In this document: piece by piece, positions 1 through 8,821 of the stretch
How the letters are laid out: the number at the start of each line of letters is the position of its first letter
Numbering within the stretch: the stretch's first letter is position 1
DNA from: Akkermansiaceae bacterium UBA956
GTDB taxonomy: Bacteria; Verrucomicrobiota; Verrucomicrobiia; Verrucomicrobiales; Akkermansiaceae
Assembly: GCA_002293145.1 (NCBI GenBank)
Contig: DBCO01000037.1
Location: 1-27,243, forward strand
Length of the DNA stretch: 27,243 bases
Direction: 5' to 3'
Program-made: the position numbers and the translations under genes
Notes under the pieces: model-generated
Seen by the model: only the letters and a program-made list of their open reading frames with translations
Told to the model about the DNA's origin: nothing
Database searches by the model: none

Positions 1-337
1 GTCCAAAAATCAGTTGCATCTCACAAGTTCGTGCGAATGGAAATCAAAATTCGTTTTGCCGATCACCTCAGTTTCCTCATTCATACCAAGACGCGGTAGC
101 GAATTGCGGTTGAGTGACAAAAATTGAACATCTTTGTTTTTGGGAAAAAAGGGAAATTGGAAATGGTGTCCCACATACCAAGCAGGTCACGCAACTCGCC
201 GAGATTGTCAAAAAAATCCTATTTATGATCCAATCAAGCTCGTGTAGATGTAAATTTGATATTAATATCATACCAAAACGAAAATAGTTTGTCCAATCTG
301 AAAAATGTTCATGCCGTAATGGGTAATTATTTATCAA
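1..337. other. Spacer upstream of the cytochrome gene
   Basis: No convincing gene is present. A minus-strand reading frame of 86 codons at 77-337 has no recognisable domain and unlikely composition. The stretch is AT-rich, as expected for a promoter region of the gene starting at 338. It contains a perfect 14-bp palindrome at 257-270. I could not identify a good -35/-10 pair in front of 338. Confidence 0.5.
257..270. promoter_or_regulatory. 14-bp perfect palindrome, possible operator
   Basis: TGATATTAATATCA is a perfect inverted repeat about 68 nt before the start codon at 338. An AT-rich dyad in this position could bind a dimeric regulator, but such palindromes also arise by chance in AT-rich DNA. 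No regulator is encoded next to it. Confidence 0.25.
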
Positions 338-3300
338 ATGATGCTGCGATGCTTTATCCTCTCTCTATGCATAAATTGGTCTGGTCTACTCCGGGCTGAG
401 GAGAAAATTTCGTATAATCAACACATACGCCCAATTCTAAGCCAGAAATGTTTTGCATGTCATGGCTTCGATGCCAAAAAGCGCGAAGCAGATTTGCGCT
501 TGGATATCTTCGATGGCGCTACGGATGCCACTCGCACGCCGCGTGCGATTGTCCCGGGTGATGCCACTGCGAGTGAAATGATCAAGCGCATGCGCAGCGA
601 TGACCCTGATGAAATCATGCCTCCGCCTGATGCCGTCCATCGCATGGAGAAGAGCGAAATTGATCTCATTGCGCGCTGGATCGATGCCGGTGCGATTTAT
701 GAAAAACACTGGTCGTTTGAGAAGCCGGTGCGCCCCTCTGTGCCGCAGGGTAGTCATGATTCTTGGGTGAAAAATCCTATCGATTCTTTCATCGCGGCTG
801 GCTGGAAAAAGGATCGTTTGCAACCATCACCGGAAGTGGATCGCGCTACGTTGCTACGACGTCTATCCTTCGATCTCACAGGCCTGCCGCCTAGCGATGC
901 AGAGATGAAAGAATTTTTGCAGGACACAGCACCTGACGCCTATGAAAAAGTGGTGGATCGATTGTTGCAAATGCCGCACTATGGCGAGCGAATGGCTCTC
1001 TCTTGGCTGGATGCCGCGCGTTATGCCGATAGTAATGGCTTTCAGCAAGATGGCGATACCCATCAGTATGTGTGGCGGGATTGGTTGATACGTTCGTTGA
1101 ATGAAAACATGCCCTTTGACCAGTTTACCATAGAGCAGATCGCTGGCGATCTGATACCTCAGGCGAGCACATCGCAAAAAGTCGCAACCGGATTTCAAAG
1201 ATGCCACTTGCTCAATGGAGAGGGTGGGGCGATTGCCGAAGAGCAACGCAACATCATATTGTTTGATCGAGTCGATGTCACAGCCACCAATTGGTTAGGT
1301 CTGACCTTGGCCTGTGCGCAGTGCCATGATCACAAGTATGATCCGCTGACGCAAAAAGACTTTTACTCGATGATGGCCTTTTTCAATCAAGTGCCAGAAA
1401 GCGGAGTGCCGCCGGGTGGTTCGCAATACCGCATTGCAGATCCCGCGATTGCTGTTGGCTCGGATGAGCAGATGAAGCAGCTGGCGCAATGGGATGCTGA
1501 AATAAAAGTGATCGAGGGTGAAGAACAAGCACTAACAAAGGCACCGGAGTTTGAGCAGTCGATCACCGATGCCACGCTCTCCATGCGTGAGCGCAAGGAG
1601 ATCGCATGGATGCCGCAATCCCCTGTGAAGATGGAAGCAAGCAATGGCGTGACACTCACACTCGAAGCCGATCAATCGATCTTTTCTGCCGGAGAGCAGG
1701 CTGCGATGGCTGACTATGTCTTGGAAATCCCGATCCCTCAACAAGGACTCACGGGCATCCGCTTCGAGTTGATTCCGGATCCTCGTTTGCCAATGGGTGG
1801 CTCGGGTCGCGCCGCAAGTGGCAATGCCGTGTTGAGCAAACTCATCATTCATCACGGTGATCAAGAGCTTCGCGTCAGTCATAGTCGTGCCGACTACTCC
1901 CAAGGTAGTTTTTCTCCCGAGGCGATTTTTGACCAAGACCCGCAATCCGGTTGGGCCTTTCATCCCGATGTCAAAACACCTCATTGGTTGGAAATACAGC
2001 TCACGGCTCCAGTGAAACACAGCGCCTCGCCGCTGAAGCTTACGTTGCAGTTTCAATCGAGTCACCTCGTCCACATGTTCGGGCGCTTCCGAGTGATGCT
2101 GACCGACGCACTTTTTCCGTTAGAGGAAAAACAATTCACACCTGCGCAATTGGCCTTGTTGAAAAAAGATCCAGCCCAGCTTAGCGATGCCGAGCGCAAC
2201 GAACTGCGGACGATAATGATTGCCGCAGATCCTCAGGGATTGCTAGCCTCTGTGCAATCGCGTAAAATAGATCTCAAGAATCGTCGAGATGCTCTCGCGA
2301 ATTCCTTGCCCAAGGTAATGATCATGTCGGATGCGCAGCCACGTAAGACCATGATCTTTGACCGAGGGAGCTACGAAATGCCGACTACCGAGGTCACGAG
2401 CGACACACCAGCGATGCTTCCGCCGATGGCTGCTGATTTGCCGAAAAATCGTCTCGGCCTGGCAAAGTGGTTGATGGCACCAGAGAATCCGCTCACTGCG
2501 CGAGTGCAAGTTAATCGCTTCTGGCAACATTATTTCGCTCATGGCTTTGTAAAGAGTGCGGAAAATTTCGGACTACTCGGTGATGCTCCTACTCATCCCG
2601 AATTGCTCGATTGGCTCGCTGTGGAATTTCGCGAAAACGGCTGGGACATGAAAAAAATCCACCGATTGATTGTCACCAGCGCCACCTATCGACAAAGCTC
2701 CAAAGTGACGCCTGCGCTCCTTGCGCTCGATCCCGAAAATCGCTTGTATGCTCGCGCTACACGCTTCCGCAATTCCTCTTTGATCCTGCGCGATACTGCT
2801 TTGCGGGTTAGCGGTCTACTTACAACCGATTTGTTTGGCAAGCCAGTCTATCCCTATCAACCGCCGACAATCTGGGACAGCCTCGGCATCACCAAGGAGC
2901 GGGATTTTTCGTATCCACAATCCCAAGGTGCCGATCTCTATCGTCGCAGCATCTACACGTTCTGGCGTCGCACCGTTGCACCAGGAAATATGTTCGATAC
3001 CTCGGCGCGTCGCACCTGTGTGGTCAAGCACTCGCTCACCAGCACACCGCTGCATGCACTTACCACGCTCAATGACATCACTTGGGTCGAGGCCTCCCGT
3101 GTGCTCGCAGAAAAAATCATACGCCAATCCAATGATCGCCGCCAATGGCCCACTCTGTCGTTTCAGGCCGTGTGTCAACGTGCGCCCGATGCCACGGAGT
3201 TGGGAATTTTGGAGAAATCTCTCGCAAGCTCACTTGTAGAATTCCAACGCGATGCCGCAGCTGCAACGCAATTGTTAAGCCATGGTGCAGCGCCACGCGA

Positions 3301-3388
3301 TGTTACTTTGCCTGTTTCCGATCACGCTGCGCTCACGCATTTGTGCCTGAGCATTTTTAATCTCGACGAAGCACTCACCAGACAATGA
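338..3388 (+). CDS. Exported PSCyt1/DUF1549/DUF1553 c-type cytochrome-like protein
   Basis: A 1016-residue protein typical of Planctomycetota and Verrucomicrobiota. A hydrophobic N-terminus ending near Ala20 (LLRA-EE) looks like a signal peptide. A cytochrome-like domain follows with a haem-binding CFACH motif at residues 38-42 (PSCyt1). The DUF1549 (PSCyt2) region, about 145-350, carries a second CAQCH motif at 326-330. The DUF1553 (PSD1) region begins near residue 700 (NRLGLAKWLMAPENPLTARV) and runs towards the C-terminus. The family is periplasmic. Its substrate is not established, and it is often found in polysaccharide-degradation or sulfatase-rich gene sets. The stop codon overlaps the start of the DUF1501 gene by 4 nt (ATGA), the usual pairing for this family. 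Two ATG codons occur in tandem at 338 and 341, and neither has a Shine-Dalgarno sequence. Confidence 0.93.
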   Translation: MMLRCFILSLCINWSGLLRAEEKISYNQHIRPILSQKCFACHGFDAKKREADLRLDIFDGATDATRTPRAIVPGDATASEMIKRMRSDDPDEIMPPPDAVHRMEKSEIDLIARWIDAGAIYEKHWSFEKPVRPSVPQGSHDSWVKNPIDSFIAAGWKKDRLQPSPEVDRATLLRRLSFDLTGLPPSDAEMKEFLQDTAPDAYEKVVDRLLQMPHYGERMALSWLDAARYADSNGFQQDGDTHQYVWRDWLIRSLNENMPFDQFTIEQIAGDLIPQASTSQKVATGFQRCHLLNGEGGAIAEEQRNIILFDRVDVTATNWLGLTLACAQCHDHKYDPLTQKDFYSMMAFFNQVPESGVPPGGSQYRIADPAIAVGSDEQMKQLAQWDAEIKVIEGEEQALTKAPEFEQSITDATLSMRERKEIAWMPQSPVKMEASNGVTLTLEADQSIFSAGEQAAMADYVLEIPIPQQGLTGIRFELIPDPRLPMGGSGRAASGNAVLSKLIIHHGDQELRVSHSRADYSQGSFSPEAIFDQDPQSGWAFHPDVKTPHWLEIQLTAPVKHSASPLKLTLQFQSSHLVHMFGRFRVMLTDALFPLEEKQFTPAQLALLKKDPAQLSDAERNELRTIMIAADPQGLLASVQSRKIDLKNRRDALANSLPKVMIMSDAQPRKTMIFDRGSYEMPTTEVTSDTPAMLPPMAADLPKNRLGLAKWLMAPENPLTARVQVNRFWQHYFAHGFVKSAENFGLLGDAPTHPELLDWLAVEFRENGWDMKKIHRLIVTSATYRQSSKVTPALLALDPENRLYARATRFRNSSLILRDTALRVSGLLTTDLFGKPVYPYQPPTIWDSLGITKERDFSYPQSQGADLYRRSIYTFWRRTVAPGNMFDTSARRTCVVKHSLTSTPLHALTTLNDITWVEASRVLAEKIIRQSNDRRQWPTLSFQAVCQRAPDATELGILEKSLASSLVEFQRDAAAATQLLSHGAAPRDVTLPVSDHAALTHLCLSIFNLDEALTRQ

Positions 3389-4851
3389 CCCCGATGAATC
3401 CTTTTCTCCATCAACAACAACTCATCAATCGACGTCAGTTTTTTGGCAAGTCCGCCACCGGAATCGGCACACTTGCGTTGTCGTCATTATTGCAAAACGA
3501 TCTGCTTGCAGCCCCCGCTTTATCGATGAATCCGTTAGTTGGTCTGCCACATTTCCCCGCCAAGGCTAAAAATGTAATATTGCTTTGGCAGGGAGGGGGA
3601 CCCTCGCAAGTGGATTTGTTTCAGCACAAACCAGGCTTGGAAAAACTTCGCCTCACGGAGCTTCCGGCATCAGTGCGCGGGAATACGCGACTCTCGACGA
3701 TGACGGCATCGCAGTCAAAATATCCGATCCTCCCCGCTCTGAAGCCTTTTCGCCAGTATGGTAAATCGGGGCGCTGGTTGTCCGAGTTGCTGCCTCACAC
3801 CGGATCGATTGCCGATGATCTTTGCTTCATCGACTCGATGCACACCGAGGCTGTCAATCACGCGCCAGGAGTGACATTTTTCCTCACAGGAAGCCAAATT
3901 CCTGGTCGTCCTAGCATTGGTGCGTGGGGGACGTATGGGCTCGGTGCGATGTCGCAGGACCTGCCATCCTTCGTGGTGATGACTTCATCGGACGCAGGAA
4001 AAACCTGCGGGCAATTGTTTTTCGATTACTACTGGGGCAGTGGATTTTTGCCATCTAAGTATCAAGGTGTGCGCTTCCGCAGTGAGGCCGATCCCGTGCT
4101 GTATTTGAACAATCCGGCAGGCATTAGCCGTAGCATGCGGCGCACGGCGCTCGATGACATTGCGGCGATGAATCAGCATCACCTCTCTCAGTATGGTGAC
4201 CCAGAAATCGATACCCGCATTTCTCAATATGAAATGGCCTATCGCATGCAAATGAGCGTGCCTGAGCTAACGGATATTTCTGATGAAACGCCTGAGTTGC
4301 TAGAAATGTATGGGCCCGATGTGCAGCGCAATGGCTCATTTGCGCGTAACTGCCTACTCGCCCGCAAGTTAGTCGAGCGCGGTGTGCGCTTTGTGCAGTT
4401 GATGCATGCCGGCTGGGATCAGCACAACAACCTTTCGTATCAGTTAGAAAATCAATGCCGCGATACCGATCAGCCTGCTGCCGCTTTGGTCAAAGATCTC
4501 AAGCAGCGTGGCTTGCTCGACGATACCATCGTGCTCTGGGTCAGCGAGTTTGGACGCACGGTTTTTGTCCAGGGCAACATTGAAAACGGGCGTGGCCACG
4601 GGCGCGATCACTTCGGGGTCGGCTACACCATCTGGGGCGCCGGTGGCGGCTTCAAGCCGGGCCACAGTCATGGCGAGACCGATGATTTTGCCTATCAAGT
4701 CACCAAAGATCCCGTGCACGTGCATGACATGCAGGCCACGTTGATGCACTTGTTAGGTATCAATCACGAAAAGCTCACCTTCCGATTCCAAGGCCGAGAC
4801 TTCCGCCTCACGGATGTTCATGGCAAAGTCGTGCAGCAAGTCATTGCGTGA
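3385..4851 (+). CDS. Tat-exported DUF1501 family protein
   Basis: A 488-residue DUF1501 protein, a family related to the alkaline phosphatase/sulfatase fold. The N-terminus has a twin-arginine motif (NRRQFFGKSA, residues 15-24) followed by a hydrophobic stretch, so export in folded form by Tat is likely. Family signatures seen are LLWQGGGPSQVDLF (about 66-79), HAGWDQHNN, WVSEFGRT and the His-rich GRGHGRDHFG, which probably help bind metal. The start overlaps the stop of the preceding cytochrome gene (ATGA), so the two are probably translated together and act together in the periplasm. An internal ATG at codon 4 is an alternative start. It converges on dxr with only 10 nt between stop codons and no obvious terminator. 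The enzymatic activity of the family is unproven. Confidence 0.92.
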   Translation: MTPMNPFLHQQQLINRRQFFGKSATGIGTLALSSLLQNDLLAAPALSMNPLVGLPHFPAKAKNVILLWQGGGPSQVDLFQHKPGLEKLRLTELPASVRGNTRLSTMTASQSKYPILPALKPFRQYGKSGRWLSELLPHTGSIADDLCFIDSMHTEAVNHAPGVTFFLTGSQIPGRPSIGAWGTYGLGAMSQDLPSFVVMTSSDAGKTCGQLFFDYYWGSGFLPSKYQGVRFRSEADPVLYLNNPAGISRSMRRTALDDIAAMNQHHLSQYGDPEIDTRISQYEMAYRMQMSVPELTDISDETPELLEMYGPDVQRNGSFARNCLLARKLVERGVRFVQLMHAGWDQHNNLSYQLENQCRDTDQPAAALVKDLKQRGLLDDTIVLWVSEFGRTVFVQGNIENGRGHGRDHFGVGYTIWGAGGGFKPGHSHGETDDFAYQVTKDPVHVHDMQATLMHLLGINHEKLTFRFQGRDFRLTDVHGKVVQQVIA

Positions 4852-4861
4852 ATGATGAATC

Positions 4862-6016
4862 TCAGGAAACCAACGAACGAGCGAAATTGCGAGCCCACTG
4901 GTCGGCCTCAATGATTGGTTCCAATTGATCAGCGACTTGCACCTGGTGGGCATTCATGGTTTTTTCCACGTTGGCCCAAATTCCCGTGAATGGGATTTTT
5001 CCTGCGATGAATTGATCCACGGCAATCTCGTTCGCGGCATTGTAAGCAGCGGGTAGGGTTCCACCCGTTAGTCCGGCTTCGCGGGCAAGGCGCAGGGCAG
5101 GGAAGTCTTGCTCGCGCGGTGCGATGAATTCGAGCTTGGCCAAGTCCGCGAAATTCAAAGGTTTCAGCCCTCCTTTGCGGCGTTGCGGCCACGTCAGTGC
5201 GTATTGGATCGGGAAGCACATGTCAGTGTTTGAGAGCTGTGCCAGCACCGAGCCATCCGTGAATTCAACCATCGAGTGAATGATGCTTTGTGGATGGACG
5301 ATCACATCGATGCGCTCCATGCCGATGCCAAAAAGCCAGCGCGCTTCGATCATCTCGAGGCCTTTATTGAATAATGATGCCGAGTCGATCGTGATCTTGC
5401 GGCCCATGTTCCAGGTCGGGTGTTTCAACGCTTGCGCCAAGGTCACATGCGGCAGTTCATTGGCTGGTGTATTGCGAAATGGTCCACCCGATGCCGTGAG
5501 AATGAGGCGGGAAATTTCCGCATCTCCTCCGCGATGCCCATCCAGGCACTGGAAGATCGCATTGTGCTCGCTATCGACAGGTAGCAATTTCACGCCTGCT
5601 TGCTTGGCCTCGCGGGTGACAATTTCACCGGCCATTACTAAGATTTCTTTGCTCGCAACTGCGAGGTGCTTGCCCGCGCGAATGGCAGCCAGCGATGGCT
5701 GTAATCCCGCAGTGCCGACGATCGCCACCAACACTGTATCTGCCTCCATCAAGGTCGCAATGTCGATCAAGCCCTGCGGCCCAAGGTGGATCATCACATT
5801 GCTAGGTAACATCCGGCGCAGTTCCGCATACTTGGTATCATCGTAGAGACACACATGCTTCGCTCCCGTCTCAAGCGCTTGCTCGGCCAATTGCGCGGCA
5901 TTGGTGTGGGCCGCGAGGCCAATGATCTCAATCTCTTCGGGTAACTCACGCGCAACCCTGAGCGTGGAGCATCCAATCGAGCCGGTAGAACCTAACAGAA
6001 CAACTTTTTTTGACAT
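4862..6016 (-). CDS. dxr: 1-deoxy-D-xylulose 5-phosphate reductoisomerase
   Basis: A 384-residue cytoplasmic enzyme of the MEP isoprenoid pathway. It converts DXP to 2-C-methyl-D-erythritol 4-phosphate using NADPH and a divalent metal. The NADPH-binding GSTGSIG is at residues 9-15. The metal-binding VDSEHNA has Asp148 and Glu150. The ASGGPFRN segment lies near 175-182. NKGLEMIEA (217-225) supplies Asn217, Lys218 and the third metal ligand Glu221. HPTWNMGRKITIDSA is also conserved. Length is normal for the family and all key residues are present. It lies 28 nt downstream of cdsA on the same strand, probably one transcript. The common neighbours uppS and rseP are absent here. Confidence 0.97.
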   Translation of the reverse strand: MSKKVVLLGSTGSIGCSTLRVARELPEEIEIIGLAAHTNAAQLAEQALETGAKHVCLYDDTKYAELRRMLPSNVMIHLGPQGLIDIATLMEADTVLVAIVGTAGLQPSLAAIRAGKHLAVASKEILVMAGEIVTREAKQAGVKLLPVDSEHNAIFQCLDGHRGGDAEISRLILTASGGPFRNTPANELPHVTLAQALKHPTWNMGRKITIDSASLFNKGLEMIEARWLFGIGMERIDVIVHPQSIIHSMVEFTDGSVLAQLSNTDMCFPIQYALTWPQRRKGGLKPLNFADLAKLEFIAPREQDFPALRLAREAGLTGGTLPAAYNAANEIAVDQFIAGKIPFTGIWANVEKTMNAHQVQVADQLEPIIEADQWARNFARSLVS

Positions 6017-6044
6017 ACGCGATGTAGGTGAATGGGGTGAGTGA

Positions 6045-6938
6045 TCAGCGGATCAGGGTGAAATACAAATAGACCGCAGGTGCAGTGAAGCAGATGCTAT
6101 CGATCAAATCCATCGCACCGCCGATGCCGGGCAGGATCTGTCCGGAGTCCTTCACCGCTGTGGCCCGCTTCCACAGGCTCTCCGCAAGATCGCCGACCAC
6201 GGCGAGTAGTGCGACGATGAACCCGAGCACAATGACATGCAGCAAGGAGGGAAATGCAGTGAGCTGTTCAGGGAATAGAGCATAAAGACCGCAGCCAGCG
6301 AGTTGAGCAAAAATAAGTGCTCCGACGAATCCTTCCCATGTCTTGGCCGGACTGATGTGAGGGATCATCTTGTGCTTGCCGATCAAAGAGCCGGTGATGT
6401 AGGCACCCATGTCAGTGAATTTGGTGACCGCGATGCACCACAGCAGCAGGTAAGCGCCACTCAGGCTGCCATCTTGATGCGGATGAAAATCGAGTCGTGC
6501 TGTGAAGCTAAACATCCAGGTTAGCCATAGCACACCAAGCATCGTCGAGGTCACACCGAGAATGCTGTTTGTGCCATCGATCTTACGCCGCAGTTGCAAA
6601 GTAAAAGTCCCAGCGCCTAACAGGAAAAATAGCGCCATATCGAGCTCGGCAGGCACAGCTTGACCGCGGATCATATACCATGCCAGCGCGGCGTAGTAAG
6701 AGATGCCCAAAAACATGCCCCACAGCGGATTGGCCACGATCCCCGCACGACGTGTTAGTTTGAAAAACTCCGCAGTCGAGAGAATGCCGAGCGCCGAAAT
6801 CAACAACAAGTGGGCCCATGGTTTCATCGAGCCAAAGGCCAAGCAAACGATGCCCCAAAGCAACAGCGTGCTAAAACTTCTGCGAAAGAACGTTTGGGTT
6901 TTCGACGTGCTAGGCGGGACGGCGGCAGGTACGGACAT
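6045..6938 (-). CDS. cdsA: Phosphatidate cytidylyltransferase (CDP-diglyceride synthase)
   Basis: A 297-residue polytopic inner-membrane enzyme that makes CDP-diacylglycerol from CTP and phosphatidic acid, the branch point of phospholipid synthesis. It contains about seven or eight hydrophobic segments, the SPAKTWEGFVGA motif in the middle, and the C-terminal signature SLWKRATAVKDSGQILPGIG followed by GAMDLIDS. The signature differs from the classical form: the usual PGHGG is PGIGG and the usual DRID is DLID. The two Asp residues thought to bind metal are kept, so it should still be active. The first gene of the cdsA-dxr pair; the start has no Shine-Dalgarno sequence. A promoter probably lies in the 162-nt spacer shared with the rpsU terminator. 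Confidence 0.95.
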   Translation of the reverse strand: MSVPAAVPPSTSKTQTFFRRSFSTLLLWGIVCLAFGSMKPWAHLLLISALGILSTAEFFKLTRRAGIVANPLWGMFLGISYYAALAWYMIRGQAVPAELDMALFFLLGAGTFTLQLRRKIDGTNSILGVTSTMLGVLWLTWMFSFTARLDFHPHQDGSLSGAYLLLWCIAVTKFTDMGAYITGSLIGKHKMIPHISPAKTWEGFVGALIFAQLAGCGLYALFPEQLTAFPSLLHVIVLGFIVALLAVVGDLAESLWKRATAVKDSGQILPGIGGAMDLIDSICFTAPAVYLYFTLIR

Positions 6939-6990
6939 GAGGCATCATTTCACTCGGAAATCATTCAGAGTGCAATCTCAATATGGTGAG

Positions 6991-7024
6991 CATGAGACTT
7001 TAGACATCAGACTCTAAACATTAG
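6991..7024. repeat. Phased near-tandem 14-nt repeat
   Basis: Units CATGAGACTTTAGA (6991-7004) and CATCAGACTCTAAA (7005-7018), then a partial CATTAG. It is an intergenic short repeat between cdsA and rpsU. One of several such phased microrepeats in the window. Confidence 0.6.
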
Positions 7025-7052
7025 AAGTAAAACGTAGATTGACTACGGCACA

Positions 7053-7077
7053 AAAAACATCCACTACGGATGTTTTT
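7053..7077. terminator. Bidirectional intrinsic terminator downstream of rpsU
   Basis: AAAAACATCC (7053-7062) pairs with GGATGTTTTT (7068-7077) around the loop ACTAC. On the minus strand it lies about 25 nt after the rpsU stop and ends in a T-run, so it should terminate rpsU. The plus strand also ends in seven T residues. It separates rpsU from cdsA. Confidence 0.8.
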
Positions 7078-7100
7078 TTGTTAGGGGGAGATTGCAATGA

Positions 7101-7331
7101 TCAATCCACTGCCTCTTCGAGGATCAGGGTCGGCTTATCGGTCGAGAAGCGCCAGCGCAGTTTGTTGCGCTTGGAAGCTGTGCGCAGCTTGCGTTTGAAG
7201 CGGTCAGTTGGCGTTTCAAATGCGCGACGACGGCGAATTTCTTCCAGAATGCCCTCGGCATCCAGTTTGGTTTTGAGACGCTTGAGAGCCCGGTCAACGG
7301 GTTCTCCTTTCTTCATTGTCACTCCGCGCAT
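7101..7331 (-). CDS. rpsU: 30S ribosomal protein bS21
   Basis: A 76-residue basic protein with the S21 pattern: GEPVDRALKRLKTKLDAEGI near the start, then EEIRRRRAFETPTDRFKRK and a lysine/arginine-rich helix. S21 sits on the 30S platform near the anti-Shine-Dalgarno end of 16S rRNA and helps initiation. It has a short acidic C-terminal tail (about residues 64-76, ending LEEAVD) beyond the basic core. The start at codon 1 (MRGVTMKKGE) matches the expected beta-strand before the GEPVDRAL segment better than the internal Met6. It is divergent from rodA and has its own terminator. No Shine-Dalgarno sequence precedes it. Confidence 0.93.
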   Translation of the reverse strand: MRGVTMKKGEPVDRALKRLKTKLDAEGILEEIRRRRAFETPTDRFKRKLRTASKRNKLRWRFSTDKPTLILEEAVD

Positions 7332-7518
7332 GCTGCTAGTATTGGTTGTTTGTTAGTTGAAAATTGTGGTTGGGGGGCGGACTTTTGGGGAATTTCACCC
7401 GATTGTCAAGGAGGAAACTGCGTGATTTATGGATTTTTCGAGAAATTGCTCGATATTTCCTAAAATCCGGTGGTTTTTCCGCGCATTTTCGACTCCTTAG
7501 CTTGCATCTGCGAGAAAG

Positions 7519-7558
7519 ATCCCGCATGATTTTCTGCGTATAAGAATCATCCCGCATG
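7519..7558 (+). promoter_or_regulatory. Structured promoter/leader region of rodA
   Basis: ATCCCGCATG occurs twice, at 7519-7528 and 7549-7558; the second copy contains the rodA start codon. Between them ATGATT (7526-7531) and AATCAT (7545-7550) form an inverted repeat that flanks a -10-like TATAAG (7539-7544), 11 nt before the start. No clear -35 box is at the right spacing. The first copy's ATG would open a five-codon frame that ends in the TATAAG. Confidence 0.35.
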
Positions 7559-8755
7559 TCGCCCATTTTACGCAAAATTTTAGGAATGAACTGGGTGCTT
7601 GTGCTGACCATGTATGGATTGCTGATCTTCGGCATTTATTGCATCGAGAGTGCCGCACGTCACTTGCCGTTGAGCTCGCAGTTGCTTGAAGAATTCGGCT
7701 CGGCAGGGGCCTATTACGCCAATCAGCAGAAATCGTGGATTGTGATTGGCTCGGTGATTTATTTTCTTACGGCTTTGATCGACTACCGCTGGATTCGTTG
7801 GCTCGCCCTGCCCATCTACGTGGTGAGTTTGGGCTGCATGGCGATGGTGATGGGCAGTGACCAAGATGTTCACCAGTTGAAAATTGGACCGATTGTTTTC
7901 CAGCCTGCTCAGCTCGGTGTTGCTTCAGGCGTGCTGATGATCGCTTGGGTATTGCAGGATTTGCCGAAGTTACACCGCTGGCTCGGTTTGCCGATTGTGC
8001 GCATTGCCGTGATCGGTGTGCTCTCCTGTGTGCCATTTTTGATGGTGATGAAAATGGGGGACATGGGCTCGGCGTTGGTGTGGATTCCCGTTGCGTTGGT
8101 GGCGCTTTTGATCGGAGGTGTTCCTTTCCGCTACCTGAGTTTGATGACAATCGTCGGTTTGACCTTCGTCCCGCTGATTTATTTGGTCGCGTTGCCTATG
8201 GTTTCGGAGCGCGGACCGGAGCGGATTAAGCTGTACCTTGATATGATGCAGGATAAGCCCGTAGACATATCGGGCCCAGCTTATGCCCCCTACTATGTGT
8301 CGATGGCCGTGGGCAAGGCTGGTTTGTCGGGGATTGGCTGGAATGCGACTTCTGAAAAAGGTTCTCTGCATGCAAAGCGCTACATCCCCTGGAAAACGGC
8401 TCACAATGACTTCATCTTTGCTGTTCTCGCGGAGGAACATGGTTTCCGTGGCAGCCTGCTTCTCCTGACAGCATTTGCTTTGCTGTTGATTCAGTGTCTT
8501 TTTATCTCCTTCTACAGCCGCGATCTCAAGGGGCGAGTCGTCGTCGCCTGCGTGGTCGCTTTTTTCTTTGCGCACATCTTTGAAAACATCGGAATGTGCG
8601 TTTTGATTATGCCGATTACGGGTATTCCATTGCCACTGATCAGTTACTCAGGAACCTTTGTCGTCATGTGTATGTTTATGTTAGGACTGGTGCAAAGCGT
8701 GTGGATACATCGTAATTCGATGGAGATTGTCAAAGTGACGAAAAAAGAGTCATGA
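7556..8755 (+). CDS. rodA: Rod-shape-determining protein RodA (SEDS peptidoglycan glycosyltransferase)
   Basis: A 399-residue integral membrane protein of the SEDS family (FtsW/RodA/SpoVE) with about ten transmembrane helices. RodA polymerises lipid II into glycan strands for cell elongation together with a class B PBP and MreBCD. Recognisable segments are GPIVFQPAQLG (the usual QPSE is QPAQ here), KMGDMGSALVWIPV, the periplasmic-loop motif TAHNDFIFAVLAEEHGF with the conserved Asp, and the C-terminal ITGIPLPLISYSGTF. TAHNDFIF favours RodA over FtsW. No mreBCD or PBP gene is adjacent, so it appears to be a single-gene transcript followed by an AT-rich terminator. Confidence 0.95.
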   Translation: MSPILRKILGMNWVLVLTMYGLLIFGIYCIESAARHLPLSSQLLEEFGSAGAYYANQQKSWIVIGSVIYFLTALIDYRWIRWLALPIYVVSLGCMAMVMGSDQDVHQLKIGPIVFQPAQLGVASGVLMIAWVLQDLPKLHRWLGLPIVRIAVIGVLSCVPFLMVMKMGDMGSALVWIPVALVALLIGGVPFRYLSLMTIVGLTFVPLIYLVALPMVSERGPERIKLYLDMMQDKPVDISGPAYAPYYVSMAVGKAGLSGIGWNATSEKGSLHAKRYIPWKTAHNDFIFAVLAEEHGFRGSLLLLTAFALLLIQCLFISFYSRDLKGRVVVACVVAFFFAHIFENIGMCVLIMPITGIPLPLISYSGTFVVMCMFMLGLVQSVWIHRNSMEIVKVTKKES

Positions 8756-8786
8756 AAAAATTATTACGCAAAATCGCATAATTTTT
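8756..8786 (+). terminator. rodA terminator
   Basis: AAAAATTAT (8756-8764) and ATAATTTTT (8778-8786) form a 9-bp AT-only stem that begins directly after the rodA stop. A T-rich tract follows. The stem is weak because it has no GC pairs, but its position fits. Confidence 0.5.
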
Positions 8787-8787
8787 G

Positions 8788-8815
8788 TTGTCTTTTTCTG
8801 CTGATTCCCTATCTT
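8788..8815 (+). promoter_or_regulatory. Candidate promoter of a small RNA
   Basis: TTGTCT (8788-8793), 16 nt, then TATCTT (8810-8815). A transcript would start at about 8822, just before the long hairpin at 8826. Both boxes are imperfect, but the 16-nt spacing matches the two promoters at 17453 and 19691. Confidence 0.3.
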
Positions 8816-8821
8816 TCTCCT

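Noticed and set aside
77..337. 86-codon minus-strand frame upstream of the cytochrome gene
   Set aside because: No domain, AT-rich spacer composition, no promoter or coding signature.
5280..5846. 188-codon plus-strand frame
   Set aside because: Antisense to dxr, whose conserved motifs fix the coding strand.
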